Below are positions 44,054-52,314 of a stretch of 64,000 nt of DNA, in pieces (positions within the stretch are counted from its first letter, which is position 1; the number at the start of each line of letters is the position of its first letter). The position numbers and the translations under genes were made by a program. The stretch comes from Roseisolibacter agri (GTDB taxonomy: Bacteria; Gemmatimonadota; Gemmatimonadetes; Gemmatimonadales; Gemmatimonadaceae): NCBI RefSeq assembly GCF_030159095.1, contig NZ_BRXS01000001.1, forward strand, positions 186,001-250,000. Reading direction: 5' to 3'. The notes beneath the pieces are model-generated. The model saw nothing but the letters and a program-made list of their open reading frames with translations, did no database searches and was not told the origin of the DNA.

Positions 44054-46424
44054 GAGGGCGAGCGTCGAGCGTCGAGCGTCGAGCGTCGAGAGACCCCGAT
44101 CCCTCGACGCTCGACGCTCGACGCTGGGCTGCCTGCTGATCGCGGGCTGCGTCGCGACGTCAGCTGCCGGGGCGCAGACTGCCGCCCGCCTGACCTCCCC
44201 CCGCGCCCAGCGCGTCGCCGACTCGCTGCTCGCGCTGATGACGCCCGAGGAGAAGCTCGGCCAGCTCACGATGTTCCCGGGCGCGTCCGGGCAGACGGGG
44301 CCCGCGGTGCCACCGGCCGCCGATTCCGCGGTGCGCGCCGGCGCCATCGGCTCGTTCCTCAGCATCTACTCGGTGCGCGACACGCGGCGGCTGCAGGAGA
44401 TCGCGATGCAGTCGCGGCTGAAGATCCCGCTGCTGTTCGCGTTCGACGTCATCCACGGCTGGCGCACGGTGTTCCCGGTGCCGCTCGGGATGGCGGCGAC
44501 GTTCGACTCGGCGGCGGCGGCGCGCGCGGCGCGCATCGCGGCGGTGGAGGCGTCGGCGGCGGGCGTGCACTGGACGTTCGCGCCGATGGTCGACATCGCG
44601 CGCGACCCGCGCTGGGGGCGCATCGTCGAGGGCGCGGGCGAGGACCCGTTCCTCGGCAGCGTCATGGCCGCGGCGCAGGTGCGCGGCTTCCAGGGCGAGC
44701 CGGCGATGCTCGGTGGCGCCGCGCCGCCGTCCACCGACGTGCTGCTCGCCACGCCCAAGCATTTCGCCGGCTACGGCTTCGCGGAGGCGGGGCGCGACTA
44801 CAACACCGTCGAGCTGACCGAGCGCACGCTGTGGGACGTCGTGCTGCCGCCGTTCGAGGCGGCGATCCGCGCCGGCGCGGCGACGATCATGGCGTCGTTC
44901 AACGAGATCGGCGGCACGCCGGCGCACGGCAGCCGCTGGCTGCTGCAGGACGTGCTGCGCGACCGCTGGCGCTTCGGCGGGCTGGTGGTGAGTGACTGGA
45001 CGGGCGTGGCGGAGCTGATCCCGCACGGGCTGGGCGACTCCGCCACCGTCGCCGCGCGCGCCATCCGCGCGGGCGTCGACATCGAGATGTCGAGCACCCT
45101 CTACCGCAACACGCTCGCGGCCGAGATCCGCGCGGGGCGTGTGCCGCAGGCGGCCGTGGATTCGGCGGTCGTGCGCGTGCTGCGCGCCAAGCACGCGCTC
45201 GGGCTGTTCGACGATCCGTACCGCTTCAGCGACAGCGCGCGCGAGCGGCGCGTGCTGCTCACCGCGGAGCACCGCCGCGCGGCGCGGGAGATCGCGCGGA
45301 ACGCGATCGTCCTGCTCGAGAACCGCGCCAGCGGCGCCGCGCCGACGCTCCCGCTGCGCAGGACGCTGCGCTCGCTCGCCGTCATCGGCCCGCTCGCCGA
45401 CGATCCCAAGTCGGCGCTCGGCAACTGGTGGGGCGCCGGGAAGCCCGAGGACGTCGTGAGCCCGCTCGCGGGTCTGCGGCGCGCGCTCCCGAACGCGCGC
45501 ATCACGCACGTCCGCGGCGCGCCGGCGGACACGATGGACACGACCGGCTTCGCCGCCGCGCGCGCCACCGCCCGCACGGCCGACGCGGTGGTGCTGGTGC
45601 TCGGCGAGCGGCAGGACATGAGCGCGGAGGCGTCCAGCCGCGCGTCCATCGAGCTGCCGGGGGCGCAGCTGGCGCTCGCGCGCGCGGTGCTGCGCGCCGC
45701 GCGCGCGGCAAATCCGTCCAAGCCCGTGGTGACGGTGCTGCTGAACGGGCGCCCGCTGGCGGTGCAGTGGCTCGCCGACAGCATGCCCGCGCTCGTCGAG
45801 AGCTGGTTCCTCGGCGTCGAGCACGGGAACGCGCTGGCCGACGTGCTGCTCGGCGACGCCGACCCGGGCGGGCGCCTGCCGGTGACGGTGCCGCGCGCGA
45901 CGGGACAGGTGCCGATCTACTACAACCACAAGAACACCGGCCGCCCCGCCGCCGAGAGCAACCACTACACGAGCAAGTACATCGACCTGCCGTGGACGCC
46001 GCTGTATCCGTTCGGCTTCGGGCGGAGCTACGCGACGTTCGCGTACTCGGACCTGCAGCTGCCGGCGGAAGGTCGCACCGCCGACTCGCTGGTGGTGAGC
46101 GTGACGGTCGCCAACACGTCGCAGCGCGCGGGCGACGAGGTGGTGCAGCTGTACGTGCGCGACGACGCGGCGAGCGTCACGCGCCCGGTGCGCGAGCTGA
46201 AGGGGTTCCAGCGCGTGACGCTCGGCGCCGGCGAGCGGCGCACGGTGCGCTTCACGCTGCGGCCGGCACACCTGGCGTTCACGGCGCTCGATCTCAGGCG
46301 CGTCGTGGAGCCGGGCTCGTTCACCGTGTGGGCGGGCGGCAGCTCGGCCGCGACGCTCGAGGGGCGGTTCCGGCTGAGCGGGGACACGGTCGTCGTCGCG
46401 CCCGCGCCGCCCGCGTATCGCTGA
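44040..46424 (+). CDS. GH3-family beta-glucosidase, exported
   Basis: 794 residues. 'LMTPEEKLGQLTM', 'PLLFAFDVIHGWRTVFPVPLGMAATFD', 'DPRWGRIVEGAGEDPFLG', 'ATPKHFAGYG' and the nucleophile Asp319 in GLVVSDW identify the GH3 barrel. A second alpha/beta domain and a C-terminal fibronectin-III-like domain ('VTVANTSQRAGDEVVQLYVRD') complete the classic BglX layout. It releases glucose from oligosaccharides, probably in the periplasm. The N-terminus is odd: about 28 polar residues (rich in Ser, Arg, Glu) precede the signal core 'LGCLLIAGCVATSAAGAQ', because a 23-bp hairpin (44068-44125) is built into the coding sequence. The ATG overlaps the upstream stop. Confidence 0.9.
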   Translation: MASAERASVERRASSVERPRSLDARRSTLGCLLIAGCVATSAAGAQTAARLTSPRAQRVADSLLALMTPEEKLGQLTMFPGASGQTGPAVPPAADSAVRAGAIGSFLSIYSVRDTRRLQEIAMQSRLKIPLLFAFDVIHGWRTVFPVPLGMAATFDSAAAARAARIAAVEASAAGVHWTFAPMVDIARDPRWGRIVEGAGEDPFLGSVMAAAQVRGFQGEPAMLGGAAPPSTDVLLATPKHFAGYGFAEAGRDYNTVELTERTLWDVVLPPFEAAIRAGAATIMASFNEIGGTPAHGSRWLLQDVLRDRWRFGGLVVSDWTGVAELIPHGLGDSATVAARAIRAGVDIEMSSTLYRNTLAAEIRAGRVPQAAVDSAVVRVLRAKHALGLFDDPYRFSDSARERRVLLTAEHRRAAREIARNAIVLLENRASGAAPTLPLRRTLRSLAVIGPLADDPKSALGNWWGAGKPEDVVSPLAGLRRALPNARITHVRGAPADTMDTTGFAAARATARTADAVVLVLGERQDMSAEASSRASIELPGAQLALARAVLRAARAANPSKPVVTVLLNGRPLAVQWLADSMPALVESWFLGVEHGNALADVLLGDADPGGRLPVTVPRATGQVPIYYNHKNTGRPAAESNHYTSKYIDLPWTPLYPFGFGRSYATFAYSDLQLPAEGRTADSLVVSVTVANTSQRAGDEVVQLYVRDDAASVTRPVRELKGFQRVTLGAGERRTVRFTLRPAHLAFTALDLRRVVEPGSFTVWAGGSSAATLEGRFRLSGDTVVVAPAPPAYR
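44060..44125. repeat. Heptamer-based inverted repeat inside the GH3 signal-peptide region
   Basis: Four copies of GAGCGTC plus GAG (44060-44090) face CTC plus GACGCTC units (44103-44125). The stem is 23 bp and perfect (44068-44090 with 44103-44125), with a 12-nt loop. It is in frame and codes for Ser/Arg/Glu-rich residues ahead of the hydrophobic signal core. Confidence 0.85.
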
Positions 46425-46437
46425 TGCCCCGGCCGAG

Positions 46438-46467
46438 TTGCCGAGCGGGCCTGGCCGAGCGTATGGT
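46438..46467 (+). promoter_or_regulatory. Candidate promoter of the Uma2 gene (leaderless)
   Basis: TTGCCG (46438-46443), an 18-bp spacer and TATGGT (46462-46467), which ends 6 nt before the ATG at 46474. Confidence 0.45.
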
Positions 46468-46473
46468 GGGGCC

Positions 46474-47079
46474 ATGAGGACGCCCGAGCCGTACATCACG
46501 CCCGAGGAGTACCTCCGCCGCGAGCGGGCGGCGGAGACGCGGAGCGAGTACTACCGTGGGCGGATCTACGCGATGAGCGGCGGTTCGCCGAATCACGCCC
46601 GCCTGGTGCTCGACTTGGGGGCGGCGCTCAATGCGCAGGTCGGGCGCGACTGCGAGGCGTTCATCACGATCCTGCGCCTTAAGGTCCTGGCGAACGGACT
46701 CTACACGTACCCCGACGTGTTCGTGCAGTGCGGGCCGGCGCGCTACGACGACGAGCGCCGGGACACGCTGCTCGACGCGACGCTGATCGCCGAGGTGCTC
46801 TCCCCGTCGACGGCTGCCTACGACCGGGGCGAGAAGTTCGCGCTCTACCGCGAGCTCGAGTCGCTGCGCACCTACGTGCTCGTCTCGCAGGACCATCCGC
46901 GCGTCGAGGTGTTCGAGCGTGACGGGGAACGCTGGATCCTTCACGAGGTCTCGGGCCTCGACGCGACGCTCGACCTGCCGACGATCGGCGCGTCGATCGC
47001 GCTGCGCGAGCTGTACGCCCGCGTCGAGTGGCCCGAGAACCCGCCGCTCCGCGTGGTCCGCGAGGAGGCGCTGGTCTAG
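46474..47079 (+). CDS. Uma2-family (DUF820) PD-(D/E)XK nuclease-like protein
   Basis: 201 residues. 'ITPEEYLRRERAAETRSEYYRGRIYAMSGGSPNHARLVLDLGAAL' is the usual Uma2 start. The nuclease-like core shows Asp in TYPDVFV, then 'LIAEVLSPSTAAYDRGEKFALYREL' with Glu and Lys in the expected places. Uma2 proteins are abundant, often many per genome, and their function is unproven; nuclease activity is suspected from the fold. It is cytoplasmic. It has its own promoter-like boxes 6 nt before the ATG and converges on the aminotransferase gene. Confidence 0.85.
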   Translation: MRTPEPYITPEEYLRRERAAETRSEYYRGRIYAMSGGSPNHARLVLDLGAALNAQVGRDCEAFITILRLKVLANGLYTYPDVFVQCGPARYDDERRDTLLDATLIAEVLSPSTAAYDRGEKFALYRELESLRTYVLVSQDHPRVEVFERDGERWILHEVSGLDATLDLPTIGASIALRELYARVEWPENPPLRVVREEALV

Positions 47080-47085
47080 CGGGGA

Positions 47086-48201
47086 CTAGCGCCCCAGCAG
47101 CTCGGCCAGCGCGTCCTCGGTCGCGTCGAGGCACGCCGCCAGCCGGTCGGGCGTGTGGTCGCCCATGTGGCCCACGCGGAAGGTGCGCGTCTTCACCGTG
47201 CCGTAGCCGCTGCCGAGGGTGAAGCCGCGCGCCTTCACGGCGCGCACGATGTCGTCGCCGGTGATGCCGTCCGGCACCGTCACCGCGGTCACCGTCGGCG
47301 AGCGATGGCCCGCGGGCGCGAGGATCCCGATCCCGAAGCGCGCCGCGCGCTCGTCCACCCAGCGGTGCGTCTGCGCGGCCATCGCCGCGTGGCGCGCCCA
47401 GCGCGCGGGCATCGTCTCCGCCCGCAGGTGCGCGAGCTGCACCTCCGCCGCGTAGAGCAGCGAGGTCGCGGGCGTGTTGGGCGTCTGGTTCTTCTTCACG
47501 TACTCCTCGAACTCGGCGAGGTCGAAGTAGAGCCCGCGCGCCGACGCCCGCGTCACGTTCGCCATGTAGCCCTCCGACGCGACCGCGAACGCGAGCCCCG
47601 GCGGCATCGCCAGCGCCTTCTGCGAGCCGGTGAGCGCGAGGTCCAGCGACCAGTCGTCGAAGCGCAGCTCCGCGCCGCCGACGCCGGTGACGCTGTCCAC
47701 CAGGCACGGCACGCCCGCCTCGGCGGCGACGGCGCGGATCGCGCGCACGTCGTGCAGCGCGCCGGTGGACGTCTCCGAGTGCACGACCGTCATCGCGGTG
47801 TAGCGGCGCGCGCGCAGCCGCGCGGCCACCTCGTCGGGCGTCGCGACCTGGCCCGGCTCGACGTCGAGGACGTCGAGCTCGCGGTCGGTCTGCCGCACGA
47901 TCTGCGCGAAGCGCTCGCTGAAGGCGCCGTTGACCACCGAGAGGATCGGCCCCTGCGGCACGCCGCGCACCGCGGCCTCCATCAGCCCCGTCGCCGACGA
48001 CGAGCTGACGAACACGGGACGCGCGGTGCCGAACACCTCGCGCAGCCCCTCCTGGATGCGCGCGAACATCGCCTCGAACTCGCGGCCGCGGTGCGCGATC
48101 ATCGGCCGCGTCATCGCCTGCAGCACCTCGGGCCGCACCTCGGTGGGGCCGGGGAGGAAGAAGGTGCCGAAGGTGGTGTCGGGCATCGTGGTGGTCGTCA
48201 T
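47086..48201 (-). CDS. Class-V aminotransferase, probable phosphoserine transaminase
   Basis: 371 residues. 'TFFLPGPTEVRPEVLQAMTRPMIAHRGREFEAMFARIQEGL' and 'VFVSSSSATGLMEAAVRG' mark the small-subgroup class-V family (alanine/serine-glyoxylate and archaeal-type phosphoserine aminotransferases). Lys195 in LTGSQKAL binds pyridoxal phosphate; 'TSTGALHDVRAIRAVAAEAGVPCLVDSVTGVGG' holds the cofactor Asp. Its ATG overlaps the serB-like stop (ATGA). With serA and a SerB-type phosphatase beside it, the likely reaction is phosphohydroxypyruvate plus glutamate to phosphoserine; a glyoxylate transaminase role is the main alternative. Confidence 0.85.
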   Translation of the reverse strand: MTTTTMPDTTFGTFFLPGPTEVRPEVLQAMTRPMIAHRGREFEAMFARIQEGLREVFGTARPVFVSSSSATGLMEAAVRGVPQGPILSVVNGAFSERFAQIVRQTDRELDVLDVEPGQVATPDEVAARLRARRYTAMTVVHSETSTGALHDVRAIRAVAAEAGVPCLVDSVTGVGGAELRFDDWSLDLALTGSQKALAMPPGLAFAVASEGYMANVTRASARGLYFDLAEFEEYVKKNQTPNTPATSLLYAAEVQLAHLRAETMPARWARHAAMAAQTHRWVDERAARFGIGILAPAGHRSPTVTAVTVPDGITGDDIVRAVKARGFTLGSGYGTVKTRTFRVGHMGDHTPDRLAACLDATEDALAELLGR

Positions 48202-48866
48202 GCGGTGGTCTCCTCGTCCATGATGAGCGCGACGAGGTCCTCGAACGAGGCCACCTCGTGGTCGGCGGCGCGCACGACGACGTCGCGGCGCGCGAATCCG
48301 GTGAATGCGGCGAGCGCGTCGCACGCGTCGCGCATGGCGACGTCGGTGGAGCCGTCGCCGACGGCGAGCGCGGGGCGGGCGACGCCACCGGCGAGCGCCG
48401 CGGCGACGACGTCGCGCTTGCCGTCCTGCCGCGTCAGCGGCGAGCCCGCGTCGTACGACCAGTAGCTGCCGCCGCCGTCGAGCACGACGTCCACGGCGTG
48501 CACGTCGTCGAGCGCGAAGCCCAGCTCGCGCGCCACGGGAAGGATCGCCTGCCGGATGCCGCCGCTCACCAGCGCCACGTGCACGCCCACGCGGCGCAGG
48601 AAGGCGATCGCCTCGACGGCGTCGGGCGCCAGCGCGTCGGCGTACGCGCGCGCGAGCGCGATCAGGTCCTCACGGCCGGGACGCACGAGCGCGATGCGCT
48701 CGCCGTAGACGGCGTCGAGCGCGATCTCGCCGCGCATCGCCCGATCGGTCGCCTCGGCGACGCGCGCCGCCACGTCGGGGCCGCGGCGCTGCGCGAGGAA
48801 GTCGATGCCCTCGACGCCGCAGAGCGTCGAGTCGACGTCGAGAAAGACGGACCTGAATCGGGTCAT
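48198..48866 (-). CDS. Phosphoserine phosphatase-like HAD hydrolase
   Basis: 222 residues. The four HAD motifs are present: DVDST (Asp10 nucleophile, Asp12), VSGG, Lys in 'DGKRDVV', and VGDGSTDVAM. The cap region 'CGVEGIDFLAQRRGPDVAARVAEATDRAMRGEI' is that of SerB-type phosphatases, which release serine from phosphoserine. It overlaps the aminotransferase start by ATGA, so the last two steps of serine synthesis are coupled. A family B hairpin lies between this gene and the FAD oxidase upstream. Confidence 0.88.
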   Translation of the reverse strand: MTRFRSVFLDVDSTLCGVEGIDFLAQRRGPDVAARVAEATDRAMRGEIALDAVYGERIALVRPGREDLIALARAYADALAPDAVEAIAFLRRVGVHVALVSGGIRQAILPVARELGFALDDVHAVDVVLDGGGSYWSYDAGSPLTRQDGKRDVVAAALAGGVARPALAVGDGSTDVAMRDACDALAAFTGFARRDVVVRAADHEVASFEDLVALIMDEETTA

Positions 48867-48928
48867 CGCGATGGTGCTTTCGGTGGCTGGCTGCGTGCTG
48901 CGTGCACGGCCGCTCGAGACGCGGCGGT

Positions 48929-49099
48929 GCGCCGGACTTGTGGCCTATTGGGGAGGATGCGGATGCTCCGGATCGGAACGGATGAGACGGATCGCTCCGC
49001 CTCGGCGCATGGGACGTCGCCGCCACGCGGGACGATCCGAAGGATCCGTTCTCATCCGGAGCATCCGCATCCTCCCAAGCGGCAAATGGGGTCCGGCGC
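48929..49099. repeat. Long inverted-repeat element, family B copy 2
   Basis: 171 bp from GCGCCGGAC (48929-48937) to GTCCGGCGC (49091-49099), exact complements. The arms contain GGAGGATGCGGATGCTCCGG and its complement. The core runs GGATCGCTCC ... GTCGCCGCCACGCGGGACG...ATCC. It lies between two genes of the same direction, inside the serine cluster. This is the most complete copy. Confidence 0.9.
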
Positions 49100-49128
49100 G
49101 TCAGTGCAGGCCGCGCAGCACGCAGCAT

Positions 49129-50514
49129 TCATTCGAAGACGTTCCCTGGCGCGAGGAGCCCGAGCGGATCCAGCTCGCGCTTCACCGCCCGCATGACGGC
49201 GAGCTGCGCGGGCGAGAGCTGTAGCGGCAGCCAACGGCGCTTGAGCTTCCCGATCCCGTGCTCCGCCGCGACGGTGCCGCCCATCGACAGCACGTGGCGC
49301 AGCGTCGCGTCCACGGCGCGCTCGATGGTCTCCAGCTCGTGGGCGTCGCGGGCGAGGAAGTGCTGGTGCGGATGGCCGTTGCCCGCGTGGCCGAAGGTCG
49401 CCACGGGCGCCACGCCGAACGTCGCGGCGATCGCGTCGGCGGCCTGCAGCGCCTCGTGCAGGCGGCGGTACGGCACCGCCCAGTCGGTCGAGACCTTGCG
49501 CCCACCCTCGGCGCGGTAGCGCGCGGCGCGCTCGTTGAGCGTCGCGGGAACCGCGTGCCGCATGCGCCGCGCGTCGCGCAGCGTGGCCTCGCCCTCGAAC
49601 ACCTGGATGTCGTCGGTCAGCGCGCCATGCGCCTCGGCGAGCGCCAGCCACGCATCGAGCGGCGGCTCGGCCTCGCCGAACGCCTCCTCCTCCGTGTAGA
49701 CGTACGCGCGCGCGTCGGTCGCCCACGAGCCACCGACGAAGTCGCGCGCGATCGCGAACGCCTTCTCGTCCAGGTACTCGAGGCAGCGCGGGTTCACGCC
49801 TTCCGCTCCGGCGTCGCGCGCCGTGCGCGCCGCGGCGATGAACGCCAGCGCGTCCGCCGCCGCGCGGAACGGGATGCCGAGCCCCGTCACCGCGGTCGGC
49901 AGTGCCAGCAGCTGCAGCTCGGCCTCCAGCACGACGCCGAGCGTGCCCTCGCTGCCGACGAACCAGTCGAGCATGTCGTGCACGGGACCGTAGCCGGCGA
50001 CGTTCTTCTCCATCGCGGGGCGCCGCACCTCGATCACGCGGCCGTCCGCGAGCGCCACGGTGAGCGCGCGCAGGTGCGGCCCCGTCGCGCCGTACTTGAG
50101 CGACCGCGCGCCGCTGGAGTCGCACGCGATCGCGCCGCCGAGCGTGGACTCCTCCTCGCTCGTGGGATCGGGGGCGAAGAGGAGGCCGTGCGCCGCGGCC
50201 GCGCGCTTCACGTCGCCCAGCAGCGCGCCGGGCTGCACGCGCATCGTGCGCGCGGCCGGGTCGAGGTCGACGACGCGGTCCAGCGCGCGCAGCGACAGCA
50301 CGACGCCGCGGTCGGCGATCGAGCCGCCGACGTAGCTCGTCTGCGCGCCGGCGGCGGTGACGGGCGTGCGCGCCGCGTGCGCCGCGCGCAGGACGTCCAC
50401 CACCTCCTCGGCGGACGCAGGGCGCGCCACCGCGTCGGGCACCAGGTGCAGCCCCGACGCGTCCTGCGCGAAGCCCGCGCGGATCGCGGGATCGGTGACG
50501 AGGGCCGCGCTCAC
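49129..50514 (-). CDS. FAD-linked oxidase (GlcD / D-2-hydroxyglutarate dehydrogenase type)
   Basis: 461 residues. The FAD_binding_4 domain shows 'PVTAAGAQTSYVGGSIADRGVVLSLRALDRVVDLD' and 'TLGGAIACDSSGARSLKYGATGPHLRALTVALADGRVI'. The C-terminal FAD-oxidase domain ends with GHAGNGHPHQH (metal site) and 'AEHGIGKLKRRWLP'. Members oxidise D-lactate, glycolate or D-2-hydroxyglutarate. The gene starts 7 bp after serA, so it is in the same transcript. SerA enzymes can make D-2-hydroxyglutarate from 2-oxoglutarate, so recycling of that product is an attractive role; it is inferred. Confidence 0.87.
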   Translation of the reverse strand: MSAALVTDPAIRAGFAQDASGLHLVPDAVARPASAEEVVDVLRAAHAARTPVTAAGAQTSYVGGSIADRGVVLSLRALDRVVDLDPAARTMRVQPGALLGDVKRAAAAHGLLFAPDPTSEEESTLGGAIACDSSGARSLKYGATGPHLRALTVALADGRVIEVRRPAMEKNVAGYGPVHDMLDWFVGSEGTLGVVLEAELQLLALPTAVTGLGIPFRAAADALAFIAAARTARDAGAEGVNPRCLEYLDEKAFAIARDFVGGSWATDARAYVYTEEEAFGEAEPPLDAWLALAEAHGALTDDIQVFEGEATLRDARRMRHAVPATLNERAARYRAEGGRKVSTDWAVPYRRLHEALQAADAIAATFGVAPVATFGHAGNGHPHQHFLARDAHELETIERAVDATLRHVLSMGGTVAAEHGIGKLKRRWLPLQLSPAQLAVMRAVKRELDPLGLLAPGNVFE

Positions 50515-50521
50515 TCGCTCC

Positions 50522-52126
50522 TCACGCGCCGCGGAACTGCACGACCGACGCGCCCTGCACGTCGGGCAGCTCGCACAGCCGCTGCCGCACGCTCGCGTCC
50601 ACGTGCCCGTCCACGGAGATCACGGCCAGCGCCTCGCCGCCCTGCGCCATGCGCGCCTGGTGGTATTCGGCGATGTTCACCTGCGCGTCGCCCAGCAGCG
50701 TGCCGACGCGCCCGATGACGCCGGGCACGTCGCGGTTGGTGAGCACGATGAGCGTCTGGCGCGGGTTCACGTCGACGTGGAAGGCGCCGATTCGCGTGAG
50801 GCGCGGGCCGCCGTCGGCGGGCGCGTTGCCCGCGACGGTGAGCTCCTGCATCGCGCCGCGCAGCGACACCTCGAGCGCGTTCGGCGGCAGCATGCCGCTC
50901 TCGCCCGCGGTCAGCTCCAGCCCGCGCCCCTCGGCCAGCGCGCGCGCGTTGATGAGGTTCAGGCGGTCGTGCTCGATCACGCCCTCGACCGCGCCCAGCG
51001 CCGCGGCGCTCAGCAGCAGCTCGCGGCCGCCCGCGATCGCGCTGCCGCAGCGCACGGTGAGCCGCTGCACCGCGCGCACGCCCATGTCGGCGAGGATGGC
51101 GCGCGCGACGGCGGCGGCGCGGCGCGCGACGAGCATCGCGGGCTGCAGCTCCTTCCACTCGCCGGCGACGGCGGCGACGTTCATCGAGCGCGACAGCTCG
51201 CCGCGCAGCAGCGCGTCGCGCACCGCCGCGCACACGTCCACCGCGACGTTGCGCTGGGCCTCCGCCGTGTTGGCGCCGATGTGCGGCGTCAGCACGACGT
51301 TGGGCGCCTGGCGCAGCGGATGGTCGGGCGACAGCGGCTCGCGTGCGTAGACGTCGAGCACCGCGCCCTTCAGGTGCCCGCTCTCCAGCGCGGCCTGCAG
51401 CGCCACGTCGTCGACGATGCCGCCGCGCGCCAGGTTGGCGACGATCGCGCCCGCGCGCAGCCGCGCCAGCTCGCGACGGCCGATGAGCCCCGTCGTCTCG
51501 TCGTTCAGCGGCGTGTGGACGGTGAGGATGTCGGCGTCGTCCAGCAGCGCGTCGAGCGTGGGCGCGCGCCGCACGCGCAGCGCCGCGAAGCGCGCGTCGG
51601 CGACGTACGGGTCGAACGCGACGAGCTCCATCCCGAACGCGTGCGCGCGCGTGGCCACCTCGCCGCCGATCCGCCCCAGCCCCACGATGCCGAGCGTGCG
51701 CCCCTTGAGCTCCGCGCCCATGAGCGACGCGCGGTCCCACTTCCCCTCGCGCATCGTCTCCCAGGCGCGCGGCAGCTGCCGCAGCAGCCCGAGCACGGTG
51801 CCGAAGAACAGCTCCGCGACGGCGACGGTGTTGCCCGCGGGTGCGTTGATGACCGCGACGCCGAGCTCCGTGGCGACGTCCATGGCGACGTTGTCGACGC
51901 CGACGCCCGCGCGCCCCACCACCCGCAGCCGCGGCGCGTGCCGCAGCAGCTCGGCCGAGATGCGCGTGGCGCTGCGGCCGATGATCGCGTCGTAGTCGCC
52001 GATGCGCTCCATCAGCGCCGGCACCGGGAGCGTCGGCACCTCGTCCACGCGGAGCGCGGGCTCGGCCTCGAGGAGCGCGATGCCGTCGCGGTCGATGTCG
52101 TCTGTCACCAATACCCTGAACGTCAC
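50522..52126 (-). CDS. serA: D-3-phosphoglycerate dehydrogenase
   Basis: 534 residues, the long three-domain form. 'LRVVGRAGVGVDNVAMDVATELGVAVINAPAGNTVAVAELFFG' and 'LKGRTLGIVGLGRIGGEVA' form the catalytic and NAD-binding domains. The catalytic Arg (NLARGGIVDD), Glu (AREPLSPDHP) and His (TPHIGANT) are present. An intervening ASB domain and a C-terminal ACT domain ('TLIVLTNRDVPGVIGRVGTLLGDAQVNIAEYHQAR') follow, which usually bring serine feedback. It starts serine synthesis from 3-phosphoglycerate. The start is GTG at 52126. A long hairpin lies in the divergent region shared with aceK. Confidence 0.95.
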   Translation of the reverse strand: MTFRVLVTDDIDRDGIALLEAEPALRVDEVPTLPVPALMERIGDYDAIIGRSATRISAELLRHAPRLRVVGRAGVGVDNVAMDVATELGVAVINAPAGNTVAVAELFFGTVLGLLRQLPRAWETMREGKWDRASLMGAELKGRTLGIVGLGRIGGEVATRAHAFGMELVAFDPYVADARFAALRVRRAPTLDALLDDADILTVHTPLNDETTGLIGRRELARLRAGAIVANLARGGIVDDVALQAALESGHLKGAVLDVYAREPLSPDHPLRQAPNVVLTPHIGANTAEAQRNVAVDVCAAVRDALLRGELSRSMNVAAVAGEWKELQPAMLVARRAAAVARAILADMGVRAVQRLTVRCGSAIAGGRELLLSAAALGAVEGVIEHDRLNLINARALAEGRGLELTAGESGMLPPNALEVSLRGAMQELTVAGNAPADGGPRLTRIGAFHVDVNPRQTLIVLTNRDVPGVIGRVGTLLGDAQVNIAEYHQARMAQGGEALAVISVDGHVDASVRQRLCELPDVQGASVVQFRGA

Positions 52127-52136
52127 TTTGCAGAGG

Positions 52137-52301
52137 GGCGGAGGACGGAACGGCGGAAAACGATGACGCGGAGGACGATGGGGCGTGAGACGGTGGGTCG
52201 GACCTTCGTGCCTCTCTGCCGCAAGCTACAAGCACCCGGCGTGCATGTCGTCCGCACTATCGTATCACGCGGTCCCGTCTTCCGCCGTTCCGTCCTCCGC
52301 C
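52137..52301. repeat. Long hairpin in the serA/aceK divergent region (family C)
   Basis: A perfect 22-bp stem: 52137-52158 (GGCGGAGGACGG...) pairs with 52280-52301. The spacer of 121 bp has further partial pairing. It differs in sequence from families A and B and lacks their GCGCCGGAC ends. It fills almost the whole gap between two divergent start codons, so it must overlap both promoters. Confidence 0.8.
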
Positions 52302-52314
52302 TCTCCGTCTTCCG

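Noticed and set aside
46474-47079. Uma2 gene as a toxin or defence nuclease
   Set aside because: Uma2 proteins are common single genes of unknown role; no antitoxin or defence neighbour is present.
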